64,000 nt of DNA from JBJHBP01 sp050485645 (GTDB taxonomy: Bacteria; Pseudomonadota; Gammaproteobacteria; Steroidobacterales; Rariloculaceae). The position numbers and the translations under genes were made by a program. The stretch lies in contig JBJHBT010000018.1 in NCBI GenBank assembly GCA_050485645.1, positions 1 to 64,000 of the forward strand, written 5' to 3'. The notes beneath the pieces are model-generated. The model worked only from the letters and a program-made list of their open reading frames with translations. It searched no databases and was not told where the DNA came from. Of this stretch, positions 46,564-55,931 are shown piece by piece (the stretch's first letter is position 1; every line of letters starts with the position of its first letter).

Positions 46564-47687
46564 CAGCTCTCCAGATCCTCCAGATACATGCCGATCGCAT
46601 CCGCTGCGATCAGCTGCTCCTCGTCAGTGGCAAACGCGTATACCGGCCTGCTGCCATCAGTGCTGATCAGACCGGCGCCGGCCCGGTTCCGGTGTTCGTC
46701 AAGACGTATTCCCCAGCAGGCCAGCGCAGCGGCAACGCGCGACCGGATCAGTGCCGAGCGCGCACCTATCCCACCGCCGAACACCAGCGCCCCGTCCCCG
46801 TCGAGCAGCGTGAATTCGGCGCCGACGGTGGCGACCAGGCGGCGCACGAACATTGCAACCGCCAATGCGGCATCGGCATTGCCTTCGGACTCCGCCACCA
46901 GCAGTCTGCGCATGTCCGACTCGCCAGCCAGCCCCAGCAGACCGGAGCCACGGTTCAGCAACGCATCGATATCATCGGCCGAATAGCCCGCACGCACCAG
47001 TGCAGTCACGATCGCCGCGTCGATGCTCCCGCAGCGGGTTGCCATGATCAGTCCTTCCAGTGGCGAGTAGCCCATCGACGTTTCGATGGATGATCCGCAC
47101 CGCACCGCGCATGACGAACACCCGCTGCCCAGCTGCAGGGTGACGGCGGTTACCGAGTCGGGCGTGCTGTGGGTGTAATCGGCCAGTGCCCTGACCAGCG
47201 CGGCATGGGCGATACCGTGGAACCCGTAGCGATAAAAACCGAAGCGCCGTGTCAGTTCCTGCGGCAATGCGTACTGCGTCGCCTCGGCCGGCATGGAACG
47301 GTGGAATGCGGTGTCGAACACCGCGTACGCCGGGCTGCGCGGCAGTCGCCGTCGAATGTCGCGGATGATGTCCAGTGAGCGTGCGTTGTGCAGCGGCGCC
47401 ATCGGCACGAGGCCTTCGATGGCGGCTTCCACCTCCGCATCGACACGGGTGGTGCCCGTGAGAACCCGGCCACCATGAACAACGCGGTGTGCAGTCAGGT
47501 CGACGCCACCATCAACCGCCGCAAGCGCCGTGTCGACCAGTTCCGAGGCGGGGCCGCCCTCCGGCCAGTCCTGCTCGTGACGATACAGCAGCGTGCAGCG
47601 ACCCCCGTCAACCGTGAACAGTGCTGTTTTCAGTGTCGCGGTACCGGCGTTGAACACCAGCACCCGATGCCGGGTGGTACGGCTCAT
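46563..47687 (-). CDS. ackA: Acetate kinase, divergent
   Basis: Interconverts acetate and acetyl-phosphate with ATP. The start at 47687 gives 374 residues, shorter than the usual about 400. The opening VLVFNAGTATLKTALF differs from the classic NAGSSSLK, but TAHRVVHGGRVLTGTT and the C-terminal nucleotide-binding LVFGGGIGARSALIR are clearly acetate kinase. With the phosphoketolase at 53562 it would turn acetyl-phosphate into acetate and ATP. In operon with transaldolase (10 bp upstream) and the beta-CASP nuclease. Confidence 0.88.
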   Translation of the reverse strand: MSRTTRHRVLVFNAGTATLKTALFTVDGGRCTLLYRHEQDWPEGGPASELVDTALAAVDGGVDLTAHRVVHGGRVLTGTTRVDAEVEAAIEGLVPMAPLHNARSLDIIRDIRRRLPRSPAYAVFDTAFHRSMPAEATQYALPQELTRRFGFYRYGFHGIAHAALVRALADYTHSTPDSVTAVTLQLGSGCSSCAVRCGSSIETSMGYSPLEGLIMATRCGSIDAAIVTALVRAGYSADDIDALLNRGSGLLGLAGESDMRRLLVAESEGNADAALAVAMFVRRLVATVGAEFTLLDGDGALVFGGGIGARSALIRSRVAAALACWGIRLDEHRNRAGAGLISTDGSRPVYAFATDEEQLIAADAIGMYLEDLES

Positions 47688-47697
47688 GCCGGACCTG

Positions 47698-48816
47698 TCA
47701 TTGCGGCTGCCTGCTCTGGATGGCCTCATGCAGCGCATCGTACGGTTCGACGAACCTGCGCACACCATCCACCAGCAGTTTTCGGCAAACGTCCTCCAGA
47801 TCGATCTCCAGGGCACCCAGTTCCTTCAGTACCCGCCCAGCGCTGTCGATGTTGTCCGTCAATCCGGGCGCCGGCTCACCATGATCGTGATACGCCTGCG
47901 CCGTCTCGGTGGGCAGCGTCGTGATGGTGTGCGGGCCAATCAGCGCATCGACATATTTGGTGTCGCTGTAGAGGGGGTTCCCGGTGCCGGTACTTGCCCA
48001 CAGCAAACGCTGTGGCCGGGCGCCATGACGTTCCAGTTCACGAAAGCGCCTGGAGCGATGCATCTTCTGGTAGATCGCATAGGCCCGCCTGGCGCTTGCG
48101 ACGGCGACTTTACCCTTGAGATGCCGCGCCCTGCGCCCGCTGTCACCGCCCTCGATCAGGATCGGCTCCAGCAGTGCATCGACCATCGTGTCGATACGGC
48201 TCACGAAAAAACTCGCAACCGATGTAATTCTCTTCAGGCCGATGCCCGCTGCATGCGCTTCCGACAGCCCGTCCAGAAAAGCATCCACGACGTCTCGATA
48301 ACGCTCCAGCGAGAACAGCAGCGTGACATTCACGCCGATGCCCTCACCCAGGAGCATGCGCAGCGCCGCGATGCCGGAGTCGGTGGCAGGCACCTTGAGC
48401 AGCACGTTCGGTCTGTTCAGCACTTCGTGCAGGCGGCGCGCTTCGGCCACCGTGGCCTGTTCGTCATCCACCAGATGCGGTGACAGTTCCAGGCTCACGA
48501 AGCCGTCCGACCGGCCGCTGGCGTCGTAGACAGGTCGCAGCACGTCGGCGGCCGCCTGTATGTCTTCCACCATCAGGCGTTCGCAGATCTCTCCGGCACT
48601 CAGTCCCGCTTCACCCAGCGCCAGGATCTGCTCGTTGTAGTGCTCGGTGTGCAGGATGGCGCGTTCGAATGTGGCCGGATTGGATGTGATGCCGCTGATT
48701 CCCCATTCGTTGACCATTCGCAGCAGCCGACCTGACTGAATCAGGCCACGGTCCAGATGGTCCAGCCAGACACTCTGGCCATGATCCCTGATTCGCCGCA
48801 ACGGGCTGTCCGGCAT
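47698..48816 (-). CDS. tal: Transaldolase
   Basis: Non-oxidative pentose-phosphate enzyme transferring a three-carbon unit. A 372-residue long-type transaldolase with GISGITSNPATFERAI near the start, the Schiff-base region NVLLKVPATDSGIAALRMLL (catalytic Lys) and ITSVASFFVSRIDTMVD. ATG at 48816 is preferred; a GTG three codons upstream is possible. First gene of the tal-ackA-MBL-nat operon, 76 bp from the convergent-to-none RND gene upstream. It supplies sugar phosphates that feed a phosphoketolase shunt (inference). Confidence 0.93.
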   Translation of the reverse strand: MPDSPLRRIRDHGQSVWLDHLDRGLIQSGRLLRMVNEWGISGITSNPATFERAILHTEHYNEQILALGEAGLSAGEICERLMVEDIQAAADVLRPVYDASGRSDGFVSLELSPHLVDDEQATVAEARRLHEVLNRPNVLLKVPATDSGIAALRMLLGEGIGVNVTLLFSLERYRDVVDAFLDGLSEAHAAGIGLKRITSVASFFVSRIDTMVDALLEPILIEGGDSGRRARHLKGKVAVASARRAYAIYQKMHRSRRFRELERHGARPQRLLWASTGTGNPLYSDTKYVDALIGPHTITTLPTETAQAYHDHGEPAPGLTDNIDSAGRVLKELGALEIDLEDVCRKLLVDGVRRFVEPYDALHEAIQSRQPQ

Positions 48817-48892
48817 AGCTGACACCCTGCTTCACCACGCAATGACGGACCCCGCGTCCGAAATCCGGCAGGCCCGGCTCCCAGACCCGATG

Positions 48893-51800
48893 TTAGCGCG
48901 TTGCCGGCCGTGCGCGCATCATCGATCCCCACGCCTGCACGCGCGTTGTGATATTCGCGGCGGTGAGATAGACAACCGGAATCAGTACCAGCGTGATCAG
49001 CGTGGATGCCGCCAGACCGCCAATCACCACGCGCGCCAACGCGGCCTGGATCTCGGCACCCGCGCCGACACCGATGGCCAGCGGCATCAGACCGAGAATG
49101 GTGGTGAGCGTTGTCATCAGAATCGGCCGCAATCGCAGCTTGCCGGCTTCGATCACCGCGTTGCGAACGTCCAGACCTTCCTCGCGGCGCATGAGGTTGA
49201 TGTAGTCGACAAGCACAATGGCATTGTTCACGACAATTCCCAGCAGCATCACCACCCCCATCAGGCTTTGCAGATTGAGGGTGGTACCCGTGAGGAGCAT
49301 GGTCGGCACGACGCCGATGATCACCAGCGGCACGCTGAACATGACGATCAGCGGATCGAGGAAGCGTTCGAACTGCGCCGCCATGACCATGTAGATCAGT
49401 GCAACCGCGATCAGAATGGCCAGCATGAAGTCACGCTGCGCCTGCTGCTGTTCCTCGTACTCACCGCCGAAATAGATGCTGAACCCGTCAGGCAGCGGGA
49501 ACGTCGACAGCTCGCGCTGGATCGCCCTCACCGCATCGCCCAGTGCAACGCCGCTCTCGAGATTGGCGGTGATGTAGTTCACGCGCTGGCCGTCGATACG
49601 ATTGATACTCGATGGCCCGCGAGCACTTTCCTGTGTCATCACGGTGGAAACCGGAACAATCGTACCGTCCGCCGTGCGCACGCCGATGTTGTCCAGATCC
49701 ATCACGCCAACCCGGTCTTCCGGCCGAAGCCGCACGTTGATCGGGATTTCCTCGCCACTGACCCTGAACATACCGGCCCGCCGTCCGGCGATGTTGGTCT
49801 GCATGGCCGACGCAATGTCCTGAACACCCAGACCCAGCTGGGCGATGCGTTCACGGTCGAAGCGCACGTTCTGCTCGGGCCTGCGATCGGCGGTACTTGC
49901 GTTGACGTCCGCAATACCGGGAATCGACTCCATGCGTACGGCGATCTCCTGGATCACTTCCTCGGCCGCGAACATGTCATGCCCCCTGAGCTGCAACTGC
50001 AGGGAGTCGCCGCCGCCCCCGCCGCCTGCCCGGAACAGCATGCGCAACATCCACAGGCCACCGCGTGCCGACACCTGGATATCCGCACCCGGAACGGCAT
50101 TGGCGACGGACCGCCGGATATTGTCGGCGATCTGGTCGGAAGTGAGCGTGCGTCGGCCCGGCTCGGTCAGCACCAGGTCGATTTCCGCCCGGTTGTTGCG
50201 CACATCGTTGGTGATCGACAGCACATTCTCCGGAGCTACGGCCGCGCGCACGGCTTCATCCAGCACCTGAAGATACTGATACATGATCGCGATGTTCGTG
50301 CCTTCGTCCATGCGCATCCGCACCTGAAGCTCGTCACCATCGGTCTGCGGCGCCAGCTCGAACGGAATACGCGGATATAGCATGATGGCGCCGGCCAGCA
50401 ACGCAAGCGTCACGATGCCCACGACACTGCGATTGTCGAGGGCTTTCGCGATCACGCCGCCGTACCACTGTTCGACGCTGTCGAACAGGCGCTGCACACG
50501 TGAACGCTTCTCCGGATCGGGAAGGTCGGGTTTGATGGTCAGGAATTTGCTGGCCAGCATCGGTACCAGCGTGAGCGCCACCAGCAGCGAGCAGAACAGG
50601 GAAAACACCACCACAATCGCCAGTTCCATGAACATGGTTCCGGTGACGGTCTGCATGAACACGATGGGAAGGAAGATCACCGATGTCGTCAGCGTAGCGG
50701 CGACGATGGCGCCGGTTACCTGCCGTGTACCGATCAGCGAGGCGGCTGTCCTGCTCTTGCCACGCTGTCGCTGACGCACGATGTTTTCCAGCACGACGAT
50801 GGCGTTGTCGACGATCAGGCCGACACCGAGCGCCAGGCCACCGAAACTCATCTGATTGAGCGTGAGTCCGTTGAAGTAGATGAGGCCGAACGTAGCAATG
50901 ATCGAAATCGGAATCGCGACGGCCACCACCATCGTTGCCGAGCCATTGCGCAGAAATGCGAGCAGCACGATGATCGCAAGCACACCACCCCAGATGGCCG
51001 AATTACGGACGTTATCGATGGAGGACTGAATGAACTCGCTCTGATCCGTGATCACGCGCAGCTGAAGATCACCGCGAATCGCATTGATGCGTTCCACTTC
51101 GGCGCGGACCCGACGCGCAACCTCAACGGTGTTGCCGCCTACCTGCTTGCGCAGCCCCATGCGGATCGTCGGCTGCTCGTCGATTTCGACATAGCGGTTG
51201 ATGTCGCGATAACCAAGTTCCACATGCGCCACGTCGCGCACGCGTATCGGATGCCCGTCGACCATCCTGACCACGGTATTGGCGATCTGCTCAACGTCGT
51301 CGTATTCACCCAGAGTGCGCACGTACAGGTCACGCAGCCCCTCGCGGACGTTGCCACCAGGCAGACTGACGTTGTCGCGTCCCAGTGCATTGATGACGTC
51401 GCTGGCGGTGAGGTTCGTGGACATCAGGCGATCGCGCATGAGATCGACGTTGATCTCGCGATACACCCCACCCCAGATATCAATCGCGCCGACGCCTTCT
51501 ATCTGCTCGAACGCCTTGACGATATCGCGTTCCAGCACACGGGTCAGTTCCGCCAGCGGTCTCTGCGACAGTGCGCCCACGACCACGATGGGCTGCTGAT
51601 TGGGATCGAAACGGCGAATCTGCGGTGTGCCGATTTCCGTCGGCAACGAACCGCGCACCCGATCTATCGCAGAACGCACGTCGTTGGCGGCTTCGTCCAG
51701 GTTCACGTTCTGGGAAAACCGCAGCTGTATCTGCGTATTGCCTTCCGACGCGGTCGAGTTGACGCTGATCAGGTCGGGCACGCCGGCGATCGCATTTTCG

Positions 51801-52000
51801 ATCCGCTCGGTGACGATCAGCTCCATTTCCTCCGGGCCGACATTGCCGTAGCTGACGTTCACATTCAGCTGCGGAAACTCCAGAGGCGGGAGCAGGTCGA
51901 CAGGCAGGTGACGAAAACTGATCAGCCCCAGCGTAATGACGATCATGTACACCATCGCCGTGGCGATGGGTCGGTTCACTGCCGTTCGCGCCAGTGCCAT
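48893..52000 (-). CDS. RND multidrug efflux permease (HAE1/AcrB type)
   Basis: A 1035-residue inner-membrane proton/drug antiporter. Twelve membrane helices in two halves are apparent; the TM4 proton-relay segment GLALGVGLIVDNAIVVLENI carries the paired Asp region, and the N-terminal PIATAMVYMIVITLGLIS helix is conserved. Large periplasmic loops (about 35-335 and 555-860) are present. It starts 24 bp after the membrane-fusion gene. No outer-membrane channel gene is adjacent, so it probably uses a shared TolC-like partner. Substrate unknown. Confidence 0.95.
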   Translation of the reverse strand: MALARTAVNRPIATAMVYMIVITLGLISFRHLPVDLLPPLEFPQLNVNVSYGNVGPEEMELIVTERIENAIAGVPDLISVNSTASEGNTQIQLRFSQNVNLDEAANDVRSAIDRVRGSLPTEIGTPQIRRFDPNQQPIVVVGALSQRPLAELTRVLERDIVKAFEQIEGVGAIDIWGGVYREINVDLMRDRLMSTNLTASDVINALGRDNVSLPGGNVREGLRDLYVRTLGEYDDVEQIANTVVRMVDGHPIRVRDVAHVELGYRDINRYVEIDEQPTIRMGLRKQVGGNTVEVARRVRAEVERINAIRGDLQLRVITDQSEFIQSSIDNVRNSAIWGGVLAIIVLLAFLRNGSATMVVAVAIPISIIATFGLIYFNGLTLNQMSFGGLALGVGLIVDNAIVVLENIVRQRQRGKSRTAASLIGTRQVTGAIVAATLTTSVIFLPIVFMQTVTGTMFMELAIVVVFSLFCSLLVALTLVPMLASKFLTIKPDLPDPEKRSRVQRLFDSVEQWYGGVIAKALDNRSVVGIVTLALLAGAIMLYPRIPFELAPQTDGDELQVRMRMDEGTNIAIMYQYLQVLDEAVRAAVAPENVLSITNDVRNNRAEIDLVLTEPGRRTLTSDQIADNIRRSVANAVPGADIQVSARGGLWMLRMLFRAGGGGGGDSLQLQLRGHDMFAAEEVIQEIAVRMESIPGIADVNASTADRRPEQNVRFDRERIAQLGLGVQDIASAMQTNIAGRRAGMFRVSGEEIPINVRLRPEDRVGVMDLDNIGVRTADGTIVPVSTVMTQESARGPSSINRIDGQRVNYITANLESGVALGDAVRAIQRELSTFPLPDGFSIYFGGEYEEQQQAQRDFMLAILIAVALIYMVMAAQFERFLDPLIVMFSVPLVIIGVVPTMLLTGTTLNLQSLMGVVMLLGIVVNNAIVLVDYINLMRREEGLDVRNAVIEAGKLRLRPILMTTLTTILGLMPLAIGVGAGAEIQAALARVVIGGLAASTLITLVLIPVVYLTAANITTRVQAWGSMMRARPATR

Positions 52001-52024
52001 TGATACGCTCCCAGAGAACCCCGG

Positions 52025-53344
52025 CTAGCCGCCGAAATCCCGGGTTGCCACCCGCTCTACAATGATATTGAGCAGATCGCGACTCTGCATCTGCTGAAGA
52101 TTCATAATGTGGTCCCAGGGCGTGGGCTGGATGATCGCCTCGGTGGATTCCCGACTCGTCAGCAGCCGATGGCCCATGGTTACTACCCAGTCGCCCGCTT
52201 CAACGCCGGTCACACCGGACAGCAGCCGGCCACGCGCGATGACATCAACGGGCACGAACGCAACGGCTTGCGGGGCAGCGTCCTGAAACGACCGCCGCAG
52301 CAGTTCCTCGCCATCGGCGAGACCGTCATTGTCGATACCATGCTCGGCGAGAATATGGCCACGGCGCGCAACGTACACACCTTCACGTCCGTCGCGGGGA
52401 TGCCGATAAATGGCACTGTTCGGCACCAGCGCCGCCAGCGAACTCTCGCCATACAGCACGTCAACCGTCACGAACATGCCAGGCCGCAGTATGCCCTGAT
52501 GATCCTCGACGTCGATCTCCGCCTCGGTGGTATGCGTCACCGGATTCAGAAACGGTGAAATGCGGCCGATACTGGCCTGAATGATGTTGTCCGGTGCGGC
52601 ATCGGACACGATGTGCACACTGGTACCCGGCGCGATGTAACCCAGCATCCTCTCGGTCAGCGTGACGCGAACGCGCATTGCGGACGGATCACCGATCACC
52701 GCCAGACGCGTTCCCGTATTCACGTTCTGCCCCATCTCCGCGACCATGTTGCCGATGACTCCGGTTATCGGTGCGCGTACGACGGCGTTGCCCAGCTCCA
52801 GACGCCTTTCCTCCACCTGCGAGGCGGCCTGGTCGCGCTGCGCCCGGATCAGATCGAGATCCGCCCGCGCGGAAGCCACGTCGGAGCGTGCATTTTCAAG
52901 GTCGGTGACACTGGTCAATCCGCGCTCGGCCAGCGATTCGACTCGACGCAGATTGGCCTCCAGCCGCTCGAGATTCGTCATCGACTGACGCACGCGCGCC
53001 TCGGCGACTTCCATACCGGACTGTGCCTGGCGCAGGCGCTCATCGATTTCCGTGGATCGCAGCCTGATCAACGGGTCGCCAGCAGAAACGAAATCGCCGT
53101 CACGCACATAGATTTCGACCACCGGTGCGGACAGTTCCGGGTAAATTTCGGTCTGCACTCTGGCCCGAACCGAGCCGGACAGCCGCTCTTCCAGCGGCAG
53201 AGTGCCAAACAGCACCTCGACGGCTTCGACGCTGGGGATACGCTGACGTGGATCCCCGGTCTGTTCGGAAGAATCCGGCTCCGCACTGCAGGCGCCCAGC
53301 ACGAGCACCGAGAGCAAAGCTATGTTCCTGATTTGATTATGCAT
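52025..53344 (-). CDS. RND periplasmic adaptor (membrane-fusion protein)
   Basis: A 439-residue lipoprotein adaptor. The start at 53344 gives a signal with LGACS lipobox (Cys about 17). A lipoyl-like half (EIYVRDGDFVSAGDPLIRLRS), a long alpha-hairpin (about 95-190, RQSMTNLERLEANLRR), and the second lipoyl/barrel half (RAPITGVIGNMVAEMGQNV) follow. An unusual DNDGLADGEE stretch (about 295-305) resembles a short calcium-binding loop and is not typical of AcrA. It is in operon with the permease; a striking 20-bp palindrome lies 174 bp upstream (53518-53563). Confidence 0.92.
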   Translation of the reverse strand: MHNQIRNIALLSVLVLGACSAEPDSSEQTGDPRQRIPSVEAVEVLFGTLPLEERLSGSVRARVQTEIYPELSAPVVEIYVRDGDFVSAGDPLIRLRSTEIDERLRQAQSGMEVAEARVRQSMTNLERLEANLRRVESLAERGLTSVTDLENARSDVASARADLDLIRAQRDQAASQVEERRLELGNAVVRAPITGVIGNMVAEMGQNVNTGTRLAVIGDPSAMRVRVTLTERMLGYIAPGTSVHIVSDAAPDNIIQASIGRISPFLNPVTHTTEAEIDVEDHQGILRPGMFVTVDVLYGESSLAALVPNSAIYRHPRDGREGVYVARRGHILAEHGIDNDGLADGEELLRRSFQDAAPQAVAFVPVDVIARGRLLSGVTGVEAGDWVVTMGHRLLTSRESTEAIIQPTPWDHIMNLQQMQSRDLLNIIVERVATRDFGG

Positions 53345-53517
53345 CTTGGCCGACTGCGGAAAAAGGTGGCAAGCATACCCCGGTGGTGTGCATGACGCCA
53401 ACGCGTGTGACCACAGATTTCTAAAGTGGTCGCATGACAGTTTCGCGTCATTCGCCTGGACTCTGTGATTCGACCACGCCAAGCCGCTGGATATCCGCGC
53501 TGTTTCAGATTAATTCA

Positions 53518-53563
53518 GATCCGCTGACCGATCAGTCAGCGCCGACTGATCGGTCAGCGGATC
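53518..53563. promoter_or_regulatory. Perfect 20-bp inverted repeat, candidate TetR-type operator
   Basis: Arms 53518-53537 and 53544-53563 pair without mismatch around a 6-nt spacer, and each arm contains TGACCGATCAGTC-like half-sites typical of TetR-family operators; the inner GCTGAC/GTCAGC (53523-53540) nests within. It covers the phosphoketolase stop codon (TGA 53564-53562) and lies upstream of the RND operon. No T-run follows, so an operator for the pump is more likely than a terminator. No tetR gene is in the window. Confidence 0.6.
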
Positions 53564-55931
53564 AGTCGCGGACCCGCGGATTCCAGCACCAGTCCCGGAT
53601 TTCGGGCATATCCTGCCCGTATCTGTGAATGTACTGTTTGTGATCGATCAGCCGGTCACGAATGGCCTGCTTGGCGTACGCCGCCTGAGAACCCAGACTG
53701 GGAACACGGTCGATGACATCTCCGGCCAGGTGAAACCGGTCAAGATCATTCAGGACCGTCATGTCGAATGGCGTGGTCGTCGTACCCTCTTCCTTGTAAC
53801 CGCGGACATGCAGATTGGGATGATTCGTGCGCCGGTATGTCAGACGGTGGATCAGCCACGGATAGCCATGGTACGCGAAGATGATCGGCTTGTTGGTGGT
53901 GAAAATCATGTTGAACTCGCGATCCGGCAACCCGTGCGGGTGCTCGCTCTCCGGCTGCAGCGCCATCAGATCCACCACATTGACAACACGCACCCGCAGC
54001 GCCGGAAAGTACCCGCGCAGCAGTGCAACGGCTGCCAGCGTCTCCAGCGTCGGCACATCACCCGCGCAGGCCATCACCACATCCGGTTCGCCGTCACGAT
54101 CGTTGCTGGCCCATTCCCAGATACCGATGCCGGCCTCGCAGTGACGGATCGCCGAGTCCATGTCCAGATACTGAAGATTCTGCTGTTTGCCGGCCACGAC
54201 CACATTGATGAAATCCCGTGATCGCAGACACTTGTCCGCGATATACAGCAGCGTATTGGCATCGGGTGGCAGATAAACGCGGATCACGTCGGCCTTCTTG
54301 TTCACCGCGTGATCGATGAACCCCGGGTCCTGGTGACTGAAGCCGTTGTGATCCTGACGCCAGACATGCGACGTCAGCAGGTAGTTCAGCGACGCGACAG
54401 GACGACGCCAGGGTATTTCGCGGCTGACCTTCAGCCATTTCGCGTGCTGGTTGAACATCGAATCGACGATGTGGATGAAGGCCTCGTAGCATGAGAAGAA
54501 GCCGTGACGGCCGGTCAGCAGGTATCCCTCCAGCCAGCCCTGGCACATGTGCTCGGACAGCACTTCCATGACCCTGCCATCGGGCGCCAGATGTTCATCA
54601 CCTTCCAGAAACGGCCCCATGCTCGCTTTGGGCGTCGCCTCGAATACCGCATCAAGCCGGTTCGAGGCTGTCTCATCGGGGCCGAACAGGCGGAAATTCG
54701 CGTGCTTCTCGTTGCGCCGGAACACGTCACGCAGAAACCCGCCCAGTACCCGGGTCGCTTCCGCGCTGATCTCACCCGGTGCGGCTACTTCCACGGCGTA
54801 GTCGCGGAAATCCGGCATGCGCAGATCCTTGAGCAGCAGACCTCCGTTGGCGTGCGGATTGGCGCTCATGCGCCGCGGACCCTGAGGGGCCAGATTCAGC
54901 AGCGACTCGACCGGACGGCCGTCGGCATCGAACAGTTCGTCCGGCCGGTAGCTCGCCAGCCAGTCGGCCAGCATCCCCAGATGCTCCGGCCTGTCCCGCA
55001 ATCCGGCCAACGGCACCTGGTGCGATCGCCAGTTGCCTTCGGCAGGATGACCGTCGACTTCACGCGGTCCGGTCCAGCCCTTCGGTGTACGCAGCACGAT
55101 CATCGGCCAGCGCGGCCGCTCCGACACGCCGTTGGCGCGGGCGTCGGCCTGACATGCCTGAATGGCAGCGATCACTTCATCCAGTGTCGCGGCCATGAGC
55201 TCGTGCATGGCCTGCGGATCGTCACCGCTCACGAAGCGTGGTGCATAGCCGTAACCGCACAGCAACTGCGACAGCTCCTCATCGTCCATTCTCGCCAGCA
55301 GCGTCGGATTGGCAATCTTCCAGCCGTTGAGGTGGAGGATCGGCAGCACCGCACCATCGCGAGCGGGGTTCAGGAATTTATTGGAATGCCAGCTGGCGGC
55401 CAGTGGCCCGGTCTCTGCCTCGCCATCGCCCACCACGGCGGCGACGATCAGATCGGGGTTGTCGAAGGCCGCCCCGAAGGCGTGCGCCAGTACATAGCCC
55501 AGCTCACCACCTTCATGAATGGAGCCCGGCACCTCCGGGGCACAGTGGCTGGGGATGCCGCCCGGGAACGAAAACTGTCGGAACAGCCGCTGCATGCCAT
55601 CCGCGTCCATCGCCACTTCCGGATACAGTTCGCTGTAGGTACCCTCAAGCCACGTATTGGCGACCAGTGCCGGCCCGCCATGGCCGGGACCCGCCATGTA
55701 GATCATGTCCAGATCCAGCTTCCGGATCAGACGGTTCAGATGCACATAGATGAAATTCAGACCCGGCGTCGTGCCCCAGTGCCCGAGCAGGCGCGGTTTG
55801 GTGTGCTCAAGTTTCAGCGGCTCGCGCAACAGCGGATTGGCGAGCAGATAGATCTGCCCGACGGAGAGATAGTTGGCCGCCCGCCACCATGCGTGAATCG
55901 CGCTGAGCTGCTCATGGTTCAGGGCTGTCAT
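53562..55931 (-). CDS. xfp: Phosphoketolase (xylulose-5-P / fructose-6-P)
   Basis: TPP enzyme splitting xylulose-5-phosphate (and usually fructose-6-phosphate) with phosphate to acetyl-phosphate plus an aldose phosphate. The 789 residues contain GHWGTTPGLNFIYVHLNRL, MAGPGHGGPALVANTWLEG and the TPP motif VGDGEAETGPLAASWHSNKF. Length and order match bacterial Xfp. It overlaps fixJ by 4 bp (ATGA), so the oxygen-sensing pair and phosphoketolase share one transcript. Acetate kinase and transaldolase at 46563-48816 complete the pathway. Confidence 0.95.
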   Translation of the reverse strand: MTALNHEQLSAIHAWWRAANYLSVGQIYLLANPLLREPLKLEHTKPRLLGHWGTTPGLNFIYVHLNRLIRKLDLDMIYMAGPGHGGPALVANTWLEGTYSELYPEVAMDADGMQRLFRQFSFPGGIPSHCAPEVPGSIHEGGELGYVLAHAFGAAFDNPDLIVAAVVGDGEAETGPLAASWHSNKFLNPARDGAVLPILHLNGWKIANPTLLARMDDEELSQLLCGYGYAPRFVSGDDPQAMHELMAATLDEVIAAIQACQADARANGVSERPRWPMIVLRTPKGWTGPREVDGHPAEGNWRSHQVPLAGLRDRPEHLGMLADWLASYRPDELFDADGRPVESLLNLAPQGPRRMSANPHANGGLLLKDLRMPDFRDYAVEVAAPGEISAEATRVLGGFLRDVFRRNEKHANFRLFGPDETASNRLDAVFEATPKASMGPFLEGDEHLAPDGRVMEVLSEHMCQGWLEGYLLTGRHGFFSCYEAFIHIVDSMFNQHAKWLKVSREIPWRRPVASLNYLLTSHVWRQDHNGFSHQDPGFIDHAVNKKADVIRVYLPPDANTLLYIADKCLRSRDFINVVVAGKQQNLQYLDMDSAIRHCEAGIGIWEWASNDRDGEPDVVMACAGDVPTLETLAAVALLRGYFPALRVRVVNVVDLMALQPESEHPHGLPDREFNMIFTTNKPIIFAYHGYPWLIHRLTYRRTNHPNLHVRGYKEEGTTTTPFDMTVLNDLDRFHLAGDVIDRVPSLGSQAAYAKQAIRDRLIDHKQYIHRYGQDMPEIRDWCWNPRVRD

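Noticed and set aside
44887..46986. 699-codon plus-strand frame across nat and the beta-CASP gene
   Set aside because: It crosses two genes with intact active sites and overlapping starts on the minus strand; no domain is recognisable in it.
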